DNA from: Flaviaesturariibacter aridisoli
GTDB taxonomy: Bacteria; Bacteroidota; Bacteroidia; Chitinophagales; Chitinophagaceae
DNA length: 32,280 nucleotides
Assembly: GCF_004343705.1 (NCBI RefSeq)
Contig: NZ_SKFH01000038.1
Location: 1-32,280, forward strand
Direction of reading: 5' to 3'
Shown piece after piece: positions 1 through 7,201 of this stretch (its first letter is position 1; each line of letters starts with the position of its first letter). The translations under genes and the position numbers were made by a program. Under the pieces are notes generated by a model. That model was given only the letters and a program-made list of their open reading frames with translations. It ran no database searches and was not told the origin of the DNA.

Positions 1-30
1 GCCGACCCCCCAGGACCGCCCTGCGGCGGT

Positions 31-72
31 CGTTGCGCCTTTGGCGCGTCGCAACGGCACAACGGCGCAACG
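31..72. repeat. Inverted repeat CGTTGCGCC / GGCGCAACG
   Basis: The 9-base arm CGTTGCGCC at 31-39 is matched by its exact reverse complement GGCGCAACG at 64-72. A nested partial copy (GTTGCG / CGCAAC) lies between them. No gene covers it. It adjoins the dispersed palindromic element that begins at 94 and may be part of a longer repeat extending upstream of the window. No function is visible. Confidence 0.5.
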
Positions 73-93
73 AAACCAAACGTTCCATTCGTC

Positions 94-251
94 CGTCATT
101 GCGAGGGCTGGAGCGAAGCGGAGGCCCGAAGCAATCTCACCCACGTCCAGTCTGCAGCCAAAAGGCAGCAGAGTCAGCAAGGGTGAGCTTGCTTCGCTCC
201 GTTTCACTTCGCTCGCAATGACGGTTCGGAGGAGCGGCGCTCGCAATGACG
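94..251. repeat. Dispersed palindromic repeat, copy 1
   Basis: The element begins with CGTCATTGCGAG (94-105) and ends with the reverse complement CTCGCAATGACG, which occurs twice at the right side (motif GCTCGCAATGACG starting at 211 and 239, 28 bp apart). The interior carries GAAGCAATCTCACCC and, inverted, GGGTGAGCTTGCTTCGC, plus a core CAGCCAAAAGGCAGCAGAG. The same arms and core recur at 3672-3853, so this is a multi-copy intergenic element rather than a gene. The short reading frames across it are by-products of its composition. The remaining bases up to 370 hold a GCGCCGTC direct duplication (about 260-278) and the upstream region of the peptidase gene. Confidence 0.8.
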
Positions 252-370
252 CATTACCCTAGCGCCGTCGCGCCGTCGCGTCTCCGCGAACAAAGGCTGC
301 TTGCAGCCGACCCGTCCGCCCATACGGCTGCCGCTTTCCCGTATTTTTACCCGTACCAACCCCTTTGCAC

Positions 371-1723
371 ATGAGAACCCGAATGCCCCTCCTGCTGGCG
401 CTGCTGCTGGCCGGCACCTTTGCCCAATCCCAAACCCTCGTACAGCGCGACCCGCAGCTGGCCGCCATGGTCCGCTCCGTGTCGGCCGACTCGCTGCGCG
501 CCTATATCAACAAGCTGGTATCCTTCGGCACCCGCCACACCCTGAGCAGCCCCACCGACCCGAAGCGCGGCATCGGCGCCGCCCGCGACTGGGTGGTACA
601 GCAGTTCCGGGAATTCGGTAAAGCCTCCGGCGGGCGCATGACCGCCTTCGTGGATACCGTGACGCTGCCCCCCGACGGCCGCCGCGTAGACGCTCCCACC
701 CTGCTGGGCAACGCCATGGGTGTACTGAAAGGCACGGACCCGGCCGACGACCGGGTGTACCTCATCTCGGGCCACATCGACAGCCGCGTGACCGACGTGA
801 TGAACCGCACGGCCGAAGCCCCCGGCGCCAACGACGACGGGTCGGGCGTGGCCGCCGTGCTGGAGTGCGCCCGCGTGCTGAGCAAGGGCTCCTTTCCCGC
901 CACCATCATCTTCGTGGCCGTCGCCGGCGAGGAGCAAAGCCTGCTCGGCTCCACCTTCCTGGCCAACAAGGCCAAGGCTGCGGCCTGGAACGTGGATGCG
1001 GTGCTGAACAACGACATCATGGGCTCCAACAACAGCTCCGAGACCGGCATCATCGACAATACGCGGCTGCGCGTGTTCAGCGAAGCTTATTCGGTGCAGG
1101 ACACGGGCCGCGCCTTCCAGACCATCCGCAACCTGGGGCTGGAGAACGATGGCCGCCCGCGGCAGCTGGCCCGCTATGTAAAAGAGATCGGCGAGCGATA
1201 CGTAGACCACCTCGAGGTGGTGCTCGTGTACCGCAACGACCGCTTCCTCCGCGGCGGCGATCATACGCCTTTCGTGAACAACCGCTTTACGGCGGTGCGC
1301 CTCACCGAGATGAACGAGAACTTCAACCACCAGCACCAGGACCTCCGTACCGAAAAGGGCACCGTGTACGGCGACCTGCCCGAGTTCATGGATTTCGAGT
1401 ACCTGCGGAAGAATACGGCGGTGAACCTGTCCGTGCTGGCCTCGCTCGCCTCCGCCCCTTCGGCACCGCTGGACGTAAAAGTGGAAACGCGCAACCTGAC
1501 CAACGGCACCCAGTTAACCTGGAAGGCGCCGAAGAACGGTAAGGTCAAAGGCTATTACGTATTACTACGGGAAACGTACTGGCCGGTATGGCAGAAGAAG
1601 TTCTTTACGGCTGACACGTCCATCAACCTGCCCTATTCAAAAGACAACTATTTCTTCGCCGTGCAGGCGGTGAACGAGGCAGGCTTTGAGAGCCTGCCCG
1701 TCGTCCCCACCCCCGGCCGATAA
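371..1723 (+). CDS. Secreted M28 family zinc aminopeptidase
   Basis: A 450-aa protein predicted to be an exported dizinc aminopeptidase of family M28, removing N-terminal residues from peptides in the periplasm or outside the cell. Residues 1-20 form a signal peptide (MRTRMPLLLALLLAGTFAQS). The catalytic core shows the M28 ligand set in order: H135 in SGHIDSR, the bridging D155/D156 in GANDDGSG, the GEE pair at 187-188, D215 in NNDIMG, and H298 in GGDHTPF. The last ~95 residues, from SAPLDVKVETRN, look like a fibronectin type III-like beta domain, a common appendage in Bacteroidota M28 enzymes. I chose ATG 371 over an in-frame TTG at 365 because the signal peptide starts there. TTTG lies only 3 nt upstream. 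Natural substrate unknown. Confidence 0.9.
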   Translation: MRTRMPLLLALLLAGTFAQSQTLVQRDPQLAAMVRSVSADSLRAYINKLVSFGTRHTLSSPTDPKRGIGAARDWVVQQFREFGKASGGRMTAFVDTVTLPPDGRRVDAPTLLGNAMGVLKGTDPADDRVYLISGHIDSRVTDVMNRTAEAPGANDDGSGVAAVLECARVLSKGSFPATIIFVAVAGEEQSLLGSTFLANKAKAAAWNVDAVLNNDIMGSNNSSETGIIDNTRLRVFSEAYSVQDTGRAFQTIRNLGLENDGRPRQLARYVKEIGERYVDHLEVVLVYRNDRFLRGGDHTPFVNNRFTAVRLTEMNENFNHQHQDLRTEKGTVYGDLPEFMDFEYLRKNTAVNLSVLASLASAPSAPLDVKVETRNLTNGTQLTWKAPKNGKVKGYYVLLRETYWPVWQKKFFTADTSINLPYSKDNYFFAVQAVNEAGFESLPVVPTPGR

Positions 1724-1734
1724 AAGAGAAAGAA

Positions 1735-1805
1735 CGCAGATTATTATGATGATTAAGATTTGCGCGGATATCATAACCAATCATAACAGATCTTAATAAT
1801 CTGCG
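1735..1805. repeat. AT-rich inverted repeat between peptidase and elaA-like gene
   Basis: Arms CGCAGATTATTA (1735-1746) and TAATAATCTGCG (1794-1805) are perfect 12-bp reverse complements. The interior contains further palindromic words (TTATGAT / ATCATAA), so most of the ~71 nt can fold. It is clearly more AT-rich than the flanking genes. It resembles the dispersed 'AATCTGCG' palindromes common between Bacteroidota genes. It could act as a factor-independent RNA barrier after the peptidase gene, but there is no T-tract. Confidence 0.65.
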
Positions 1806-1827
1806 CTCCTTCTCTCAATTTTGCCGC

Positions 1828-2307
1828 ATGTTGACCTTTACCCTGAAGCCTTTCACCGCCCTCGCCCCCACCGAACTCTACGCCTTGCTGCGCCTGCGCA
1901 GCGAGGTATTCGTGGTGGAGCAGCACTGCGTGTTTCTCGATATGGACAACCAGGACCAGGGCAGCCTGCACCTGATGGGATGGTTCGACAGGCTCACCAT
2001 GCCAGGGCAAGATCGTTATCTGGCCGCTTACACCCGCCTGGTGCCGCCCGGGCAGATCTACGCCGAAGCGAGCATCGGCCGCGTGGTAACGAGCCCGCAG
2101 GCGCGGGGCGGCGGGATCGGGCGGCTGCTGATGGAAGAAAGCATCCGCCGCTGTACGGAGGCCTTCGGCCCCGGGCCGATCCGCATCGGCGCGCAGCAAT
2201 ACCTCGAACGCTTCTATAGTTCCCTCGGCTTCGTAACCGTTAGCGAGCCCTATATGGAAGACGGCATTCCGCACCTATACATGCTCCGATCAGTGAAAAT
2301 ACGGTAA
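1828..2307 (+). CDS. ElaA-like GNAT N-acetyltransferase
   Basis: A 159-aa protein of the GNAT superfamily, closest in pattern to ElaA. The N-terminal region LYALLRLRSEVFVVEQ followed by LDMDNQDQGSLHLMGW matches the ElaA signature. The acetyl-CoA pyrophosphate loop is visible as RGGGIGRLLMEESIR (motif A, about residues 92-106). The C-terminal part around IGAQQYLERFYSSLGF is the usual GNAT motif B. It would transfer an acetyl group from acetyl-CoA to an amine in the cytoplasm; ElaA substrates are not well established. The ATG at 1828 is preceded by CAATTTTG with a 4-nt gap, a near match to the Bacteroidota -7 box, so the mRNA may be nearly leaderless. The stop codon overlaps an AAATACGG word related to a motif that recurs in the window. 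Confidence 0.88.
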   Translation: MLTFTLKPFTALAPTELYALLRLRSEVFVVEQHCVFLDMDNQDQGSLHLMGWFDRLTMPGQDRYLAAYTRLVPPGQIYAEASIGRVVTSPQARGGGIGRLLMEESIRRCTEAFGPGPIRIGAQQYLERFYSSLGFVTVSEPYMEDGIPHLYMLRSVKIR

Positions 2308-2440
2308 GGCGTATCGTATTTTTCCGAAGGCCGACTCAGTATTTGTGCTTAATTTTTTTAAAATTCTTGGAGGAAACCACTTTCACTATTCATCCGTATA
2401 TACTTTCGTTCAACCAAATCCAGTCCAAAATCCTACCTCT

Positions 2441-3424
2441 ATGAGAAAAACTGTACCCTGCAAGAGCACGGTGCTGCTCTTTTCGCTAGTCCTTCTCTTT
2501 TCCAGCGCAGCCAAAGCTCAGTCCGCAACATTCGCAAACGGTAAAGTCGAAGCCGGCATCGGTCTCGGACCCCTCTTCTTCCTCGGCGACCTCGGTGGCA
2601 ACCGTGGTGTAGGCACCCGTTTTGTCAAGGACGTCAACCTCCCGCTCACCAAGTTTGCCAAGGGCGTCTTCGTCCAGTACTACTTCAAGGAGTGGCTCAG
2701 CGCGCGCCTCGCGGTGAACGCCGGCCTGCTGGAAGGCGACGATGCGCTGATCAACGGCAAGGGCGGCTACGAAGAGTCGCGCAAGATCCGCAACCTCAAT
2801 TTCCGCAGCAAGCTTCAGGAAGCCTACCTCGCCTTCGAGATCTCCCCCACCGTGTTCATGGAGCAGTACGAAGGCCTCTTTCACAAGGTGCGTCCCTACG
2901 TTATCGGCGGTGTGGGCGTCTTCCACTTCAACCCGCAGGGCAAGTACTTCGCGCCCGACGGCACCTGGAAGTGGGTGGACCTGCAGCCCCTGCGCACCGA
3001 AGGCCAGGGCATGACCGAGTACCCCGACCGCAAACCCTACAACCTGACGCAGGTGATGCTGCCGATCGGTGTGGGCGTTAAATACTACCTCTCCGAGAAC
3101 GTGTTCATCGGCGCCGAGATCCTGCACCGCAAGACCTTCACCGACTACATCGACGACGTAAGCACCAACTACATCGACGCCAACCTGTTCGGCCAGTACC
3201 TCACGCCGGACCAGGCGGCCGTCGCCAACCAGGTGCACTACCGCCAGGACTTCGTACCCGGCGCCGCCACCACCCGCCCCGCCACGGTGGGCGAGCAACG
3301 CGGCAACCCGAAGCAGAACGACTCCTACTTCTCGTCGATCATCCGCATGGGCTGGCGCTTTGCCGACGTGCTGGACAGCGACCGCCGCGCCCTCCGCGCC
3401 TCCCGCTGCCCCTCTTACTTCTAA
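2441..3424 (+). CDS. Outer-membrane beta-barrel protein (porin-family-like)
   Basis: A 327-aa exported protein. Residues 1-26 are a signal peptide ending SSAAKAQ. The mature part opens with a glycine/aromatic-rich strand pattern (VEAGIGLGPLFFLGDLGGN) typical of Bacteroidota outer-membrane beta-barrels such as the DUF6089-type porin-like group. Alternating hydrophobic strands follow (FVQYYFKEWLSARLAVNAG, IGGVGVFHF, LPIGVGVKYYLSENVFIGAE). The C-terminal segment SSIIRMGWRFAD looks like a last strand but continues with about 20 further residues, RRALRASRCPSYF at the end, which is unusual. The reading frame extends upstream to 2345, but the signal peptide fixes the start at ATG 2441. It is monocistronic, followed by the terminator at 3610. 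Role (structural, porin or T9SS-associated) not determinable. Confidence 0.8.
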   Translation: MRKTVPCKSTVLLFSLVLLFSSAAKAQSATFANGKVEAGIGLGPLFFLGDLGGNRGVGTRFVKDVNLPLTKFAKGVFVQYYFKEWLSARLAVNAGLLEGDDALINGKGGYEESRKIRNLNFRSKLQEAYLAFEISPTVFMEQYEGLFHKVRPYVIGGVGVFHFNPQGKYFAPDGTWKWVDLQPLRTEGQGMTEYPDRKPYNLTQVMLPIGVGVKYYLSENVFIGAEILHRKTFTDYIDDVSTNYIDANLFGQYLTPDQAAVANQVHYRQDFVPGAATTRPATVGEQRGNPKQNDSYFSSIIRMGWRFADVLDSDRRALRASRCPSYF

Positions 3425-3609
3425 AACAATCGCAAACCCGGTAAGCAGCAGAGCAAGCTTAATAAGATGCAATTTCCCTGGCCACAAGCCTGATCCGTTC
3501 CCTATACCCTCCTTCTTTCCGACGACGATCTTACTAACGCTTCTCTGCTCTTCTTACCGGCAACGCGCAACCTTGTATCATAGCTTGCCTTATTTGGTCC
3601 TAATGTATC

Positions 3610-3639
3610 GCCCCCGTATTCCTACGGGGGCTTCTTTTT
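3610..3639 (+). terminator. Rho-independent terminator after the beta-barrel gene
   Basis: A perfect 9-bp stem, GCCCCCGTA (3610-3618) and TACGGGGGC (3623-3631), with a TTCC loop, is followed by TTCTTTTT. It lies 185 nt downstream of the stop at 3424 with no gene between. The transcript therefore carries a long 3' untranslated region, or an unseen short RNA ends here. The stretch 3425-3609 shows no convincing gene. Confidence 0.85.
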
Positions 3640-3671
3640 GTGAAGTTGCTAAGTGGAAAGCTACTACAGGT

Positions 3672-3853
3672 CGTCATTGCGAGGAGTACCGACGGCACCG
3701 TCGGTACGACGAAGTAATCTGTTACTCGTCCACGCTGCAGCCAAAAGAGGCAGCAGAGCCAGCGAGGATGGGATTGCTTCGCTTCGCTCGCAATGACGGA
3801 ACGGGGGACAACGCTCGCAATGACGGAACGGAGAGGGAGCGCTCGCAATGACG
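3672..3853. repeat. Dispersed palindromic repeat, copy 2
   Basis: Same element as 94-251. The left arm is CGTCATTGCGAG (3672-3683), the core contains CAGCCAAAAGAGGCAGCAGAG and GGATGGGATTGCTTCGC, and the right arm GCTCGCAATGACG occurs three times (starting 3786, 3813 and 3841; period 27-28 bp). Inside the left half is an extra perfect palindrome: GTACCGACGG (3686-3695), loop CA, CCGTCGGTAC (3698-3707). It sits in the convergent spacer between the beta-barrel gene and uvrA. Confidence 0.8.
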
Positions 3854-3883
3854 CCAGAGGCGTCGCTTGCGCGACGCCTCTGG
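3854..3883. terminator. Strong GC-rich hairpin downstream of uvrA
   Basis: CCAGAGGCGTCGC (3854-3866) and GCGACGCCTCTGG (3871-3883) form a perfect 13-bp stem with a TTGC loop. It lies 39 nt past the uvrA stop on the minus strand. There is no T-tract on either side, so intrinsic termination is uncertain. It may be an mRNA 3'-end stabiliser or part of the adjoining repeat. The intervening AT-rich stretch holds repeated TTCACG/GACG words. Confidence 0.55.
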
Positions 3884-3922
3884 AAATTCATAATTGACGA
3901 TTCACGCCTGACGCTTCACGCC

Positions 3923-6900
3923 TCACGATTTCAGTTCGTCCTTGAGATACTGCCCCGTATGGCTTTCCTTCACCTTCAGCAGTCCTTCGGGCGTACCCTC
4001 GTACAGGATGTTGCCGCCGCCGGAACCACCTTCGGGACCGAGGTCGATGATGTGGTCGGCGACCTTGATCACATCGAGATTGTGCTCGATGATCAATACA
4101 GAGTTGCCGCGGTCGACGAGCTTGTTGACTACTTCGAGCAGGTGGTGGATGTCTTCGAAATGGAGGCCCGTGGTGGGCTCGTCGAGGATGTAAAAGGTCT
4201 TGCCGGTGTCTTTCTTCGCCAGCTCGGTGGCCAGCTTCACACGCTGCGCCTCGCCGCCGCTGAGGGTGACGGCGCTTTGCCCCAGCGTAATGTAGCCGAG
4301 GCCCACATCCTGCAGTACCTTGATCTTCCGGTATAAATACGGTACGGCCTGGAAGAATTCCACGGCCTCTTCCACCGTCAGGTTGAGCACGTCGGAGATC
4401 GACTTGCCTTTGTAACGGATCTCGAGGGTTTCGCGGCTGTAGCGCTTGCCGTTGCACTTCTCGCAGTGTACGTATACGTCGGGCAGGAAGTTCATCTCGA
4501 TCACGCGCATGCCGCCGCCTTCGCACACCTCGCAACGGCCGCTCTTCACGTTGAAGGAAAAACGCCCGGCGTTGTAGCCGCGGATCTTGGCCTCGGGCAG
4601 CGTGGCAAACAGCTGGCGGATCTCGGTAAAGAAACCGCAGTAGGTCGCCGGGTTCGAGCGCGGCGTGCGGCCGATGGGACTCTGGTCGATCTCGATCACC
4701 TTGTCGATATGCTCGAGGCCGCTGATGCTCTTATGCGGCATGGGCGTCATCCGCGAGTTGTAGCAATGCTTCGAGAGAATGGGATATAAGGTATCGGTAA
4801 TGAGCGTGGATTTACCCGAGCCCGAAACGCCGGTAACGACGATCAGCTTGCCGAGCGGGAACTTCACGCTGACGTTGTGCAGGTTGTGGCCGGTGACGCC
4901 TTTGAGCACGAGCTCCTTGCCGTTGCCTTTGCGGCGCTCCTTCGGCACTTCGATGCCGCGCTTGCCGTTGAGGAACTGCGCGGTGAGCGTGTCGGCGGCG
5001 AGCACTTCGGCCGGTGTGCCCTGGGCCATGATGCGGCCGCCGTGGTAGCCAGCCTTCGGGCCCACGTCGATCAGGTGGTCGGCGGCGAGCATGATGTCTT
5101 TGTCGTGCTCCACTACGAGCACCGAGTTGCCGATGTCGCGCAGGTTTTGCAGCGCCGAAATGAGGCGGTGGTTGTCGCGCTGGTGCAACCCGATGGAAGG
5201 CTCGTCGAGCACGTAGGTGATGCCCTGGAGCTGCGACCCGATCTGGGTGGCCAGGCGGATCCGCTGCGACTCGCCGCCCGAGAGCGTACGGGTGGCGCGG
5301 TCGAGCGTCAGGTAGGTGAGTCCTACGTTGAGCAGGAACTGCAGGCGCTCGCGGATCTCCTTCACCAGCTCCGCGGCGATCACGCGCTGCTGCGCATTGA
5401 GGCGCGGCTCGATGCCGGTAAACCAGCCCGAGAGCTCGCTGAGGTCCATCCCGGAGAGCTCGGAAATATTCTTTTCATCAACCTTGAACCAAAGACTTTC
5501 CTTTTTGAGGCGGGTGCCGCCGCAGGCCGTGCAGGTGGTCAGCTGCATGAACCCTTCGGCCCAGCGCTGGATGGCCTCGGAGGTGCTCGTAGCGAACCAG
5601 CGCTTTACCTGGTTCACCACGCCTTCGTAGTCGCCATCGTAGGCCTCGCCGTATTCATCGTCGCTGAATTGCAGCTCGGAAGAAGCATCGGCTTCGGCCT
5701 TGCCATACAGCAGCAGGTTGAGGGCTTTCTCGGGCAGGTACTTCACGGGCTTGTCGAGCGAAATCTTGTTCTTGCGGGCGAGGGCCTGCACCTGGCGGAA
5801 GGCCCAGGCCTCGCGCTCGCCGCCGAGGGGGGCGATGCCGCCCTCGTTGATGCTCTTCGTGTTGTCGGGGATGACGGCTTCGAGGTCGACGGTATATACC
5901 TGCCCGAGTCCCTTGCACACGGGGCAGGCACCGTAGGGCGAGTTGAAGGAAAAGGAGTTCGGCGAGGGCTCTTCGTAGGAAAGTCCGGTGTCGACGCACA
6001 TCAGCTGCCGGGAGAAGGTAGCGAGGCCGACCTCCCCAAACCCCTCTGAAGGAGTGGCTTCGCTGCGCTGCCCGGGTTTGCTTTTTGACAAATTTGCTTT
6101 CCCGGATGCAGTTGCTTTAGCTTTTGCAACACCCCCTTCGGGGGCTTGGGGGCGCTCGTAAGCGACGAACATCAGGTCCTTGCCCAGCTTCAGCGCCTGC
6201 TGCACGCTTTGCGACACACGGGTGCGCATGTCGGCGGTAGCCTTGAGGCGATCGACCACCAGCTCGATGTCGTGGATCTTATAGCGATCGAGCTGCATCT
6301 TGGGCACGATGTCCTGTACCTCGCCGTCGACGCGCACTTTAAGGAAGCCCTTTTTGCGCATCTCCTCGAACAGCTCGCGGTAGTGCCCCTTGCGGCCGCG
6401 CACGAGCGGCGCCAGCAGGGTGAGCTTGGCGTCCTTGTATTTATCGAAAATATTGTTGACGATCTCGTCTTCGCTCCACTTCACCATCTTCTTCCCGGTG
6501 TTGTACGAATACGCCTCGGAGGCGCGGGCATAGAGCAGGCGCAGGAAGTCGTAGATCTCCGTAACGGTGCCCACGGTGGACCGCGGGTTTTTGTTGGTGG
6601 TCTTCTGCTCGATGGAGATCACCGGCGAAAGGCCAGTGATCTTGTCCACGTCGGGGCGTTCCATCTCGCCGATGAACTGGCGGGCATAAGCCCCGAAGGT
6701 TTCCATATAGCGGCGTTGCCCTTCGGAGTAGATGGTGTCGAAGGCCAGCGAGGACTTTCCCGAGCCGCTGATGCCGGTGATGACCACCAGCCGGTTCTTG
6801 GGGATGGAAATGTCGATATTCTTCAGGTTGTGCTCCTTGGCGCCGAACACCTCGATAAACTCGGTTCCGGCTTCCAGCACGCCCGCGGTTGCCCCGACGA

Positions 6901-6979
6901 TCGTTGCCGGTTCCGCCACCGGCGCGGTATCCTTTGTTTTGCTTCCTGCTTTTTTCGTTGCGGCCTTTTTTACCGGCAT
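3923..6979 (-). CDS. uvrA: Excinuclease ABC subunit A (canonical UvrA)
   Basis: Damage-recognition ATPase of nucleotide excision repair, 1018 aa, acting as a dimer that loads UvrB on damaged DNA. Two ABC modules are present: Walker [10 protein letters not shown] (~69-77) and GVSGSGKST, signatures LSGGESQRIRLATQ and [14 protein letters not shown], and Walker B regions YVLDEPSIGLH and [11 protein letters not shown]. Zinc-binding CxxC pairs are intact (CPVCKGLG, CTACGG, CEVCEGGG with CEKCNGKRY). The UvrB-binding region present here (TGKKMVKWSEDEI onward) is the mark of the canonical class. The protein is longer than the usual ~940 aa for two reasons: a Lys/Ala-rich N-terminal extension of ~40 residues, and an in-frame insertion at ~276-317 derived from a palindromic repeat. 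ATG 6979 is preferred over TTG 6988, which would add only MGK. No partner uvr genes are adjacent. Confidence 0.97.
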   Translation of the reverse strand: MPVKKAATKKAGSKTKDTAPVAEPATIVGATAGVLEAGTEFIEVFGAKEHNLKNIDISIPKNRLVVITGISGSGKSSLAFDTIYSEGQRRYMETFGAYARQFIGEMERPDVDKITGLSPVISIEQKTTNKNPRSTVGTVTEIYDFLRLLYARASEAYSYNTGKKMVKWSEDEIVNNIFDKYKDAKLTLLAPLVRGRKGHYRELFEEMRKKGFLKVRVDGEVQDIVPKMQLDRYKIHDIELVVDRLKATADMRTRVSQSVQQALKLGKDLMFVAYERPQAPEGGVAKAKATASGKANLSKSKPGQRSEATPSEGFGEVGLATFSRQLMCVDTGLSYEEPSPNSFSFNSPYGACPVCKGLGQVYTVDLEAVIPDNTKSINEGGIAPLGGEREAWAFRQVQALARKNKISLDKPVKYLPEKALNLLLYGKAEADASSELQFSDDEYGEAYDGDYEGVVNQVKRWFATSTSEAIQRWAEGFMQLTTCTACGGTRLKKESLWFKVDEKNISELSGMDLSELSGWFTGIEPRLNAQQRVIAAELVKEIRERLQFLLNVGLTYLTLDRATRTLSGGESQRIRLATQIGSQLQGITYVLDEPSIGLHQRDNHRLISALQNLRDIGNSVLVVEHDKDIMLAADHLIDVGPKAGYHGGRIMAQGTPAEVLAADTLTAQFLNGKRGIEVPKERRKGNGKELVLKGVTGHNLHNVSVKFPLGKLIVVTGVSGSGKSTLITDTLYPILSKHCYNSRMTPMPHKSISGLEHIDKVIEIDQSPIGRTPRSNPATYCGFFTEIRQLFATLPEAKIRGYNAGRFSFNVKSGRCEVCEGGGMRVIEMNFLPDVYVHCEKCNGKRYSRETLEIRYKGKSISDVLNLTVEEAVEFFQAVPYLYRKIKVLQDVGLGYITLGQSAVTLSGGEAQRVKLATELAKKDTGKTFYILDEPTTGLHFEDIHHLLEVVNKLVDRGNSVLIIEHNLDVIKVADHIIDLGPEGGSGGGNILYEGTPEGLLKVKESHTGQYLKDELKS
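6031..6152 (-). repeat. Composite inverted repeat inserted in frame in uvrA
   Basis: The left motif on the plus strand, CCCCAAACCCCTCTGAAGG (within 6031-6058), and the right motif ACCCCCTTCGGGGGCTTGGG (from 6131) are inverted copies of one family, of the CCCCCAAGCCCCCGAAGGGGG type. They enclose about 75 bp. The encoded peptide, roughly uvrA residues 276-317, is low-complexity and rich in Ala/Lys/Ser/Gly (GGVAKAKATASGKANLSKSK). It lies just before the conserved FSRQLMC segment, where other UvrA proteins have only a short connector. The insertion keeps frame and has no stop codon. Confidence 0.75.
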
Positions 6980-7012
6980 CTTTCCCAAAAATTTTAGTAA
7001 GCGAAGTTAGGG

Positions 7013-7130
7013 CAGTTTGTAGTTTGTAGCTTGAAGTTTGTCGTTAATAACCTGAGAAAGGAGCGAACCAGCGCCTTTTGCAAAAGCGGCTGCCCACTAC
7101 AAACTATAAACTGCAAACTATAAACTTTCG
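7013..7130. repeat. Inverted A/T-rich repeat upstream of uvrA
   Basis: CAGTTTGTAGTTTGTAG (7013-7029) pairs with CTACAAACTATAAACTG (7097-7113), 16 of 17 positions, with additional degenerate AAACTATAAAC words out to 7130. A 12-bp palindrome, CTTTTGCAAAAG, sits in the middle at 7075-7086. Related words (CACAAACTATAA) recur at 16176-16211. It occupies the divergent spacer between uvrA and the next plus-strand gene, so promoters of both must lie in or beside it. Confidence 0.65.
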
Positions 7131-7201
7131 TTTTTGGCATGGTTTTCCATTACAGGGCTCCGAAACACCATTAACACCCTTTAACACACAATCGCTAACT
7201 C

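Noticed and set aside
3425-3609. A small RNA gene ending at the 3610 terminator
   Set aside because: The distance from the stop codon is suggestive, but I see no promoter box or conserved fold, so I did not call it.
3360-3851. 163-aa open frame spanning the end of the beta-barrel gene, the terminator and the dispersed repeat
   Set aside because: It crosses a strong terminator and repeat sequence; no protein-like pattern.
4877-6049. 390-aa plus-strand open frame inside uvrA, and similar ones at 6146-6997 and 10840-11772
   Set aside because: Antisense to well-conserved UvrA domains; composition is the complement artefact of GC-rich codons.
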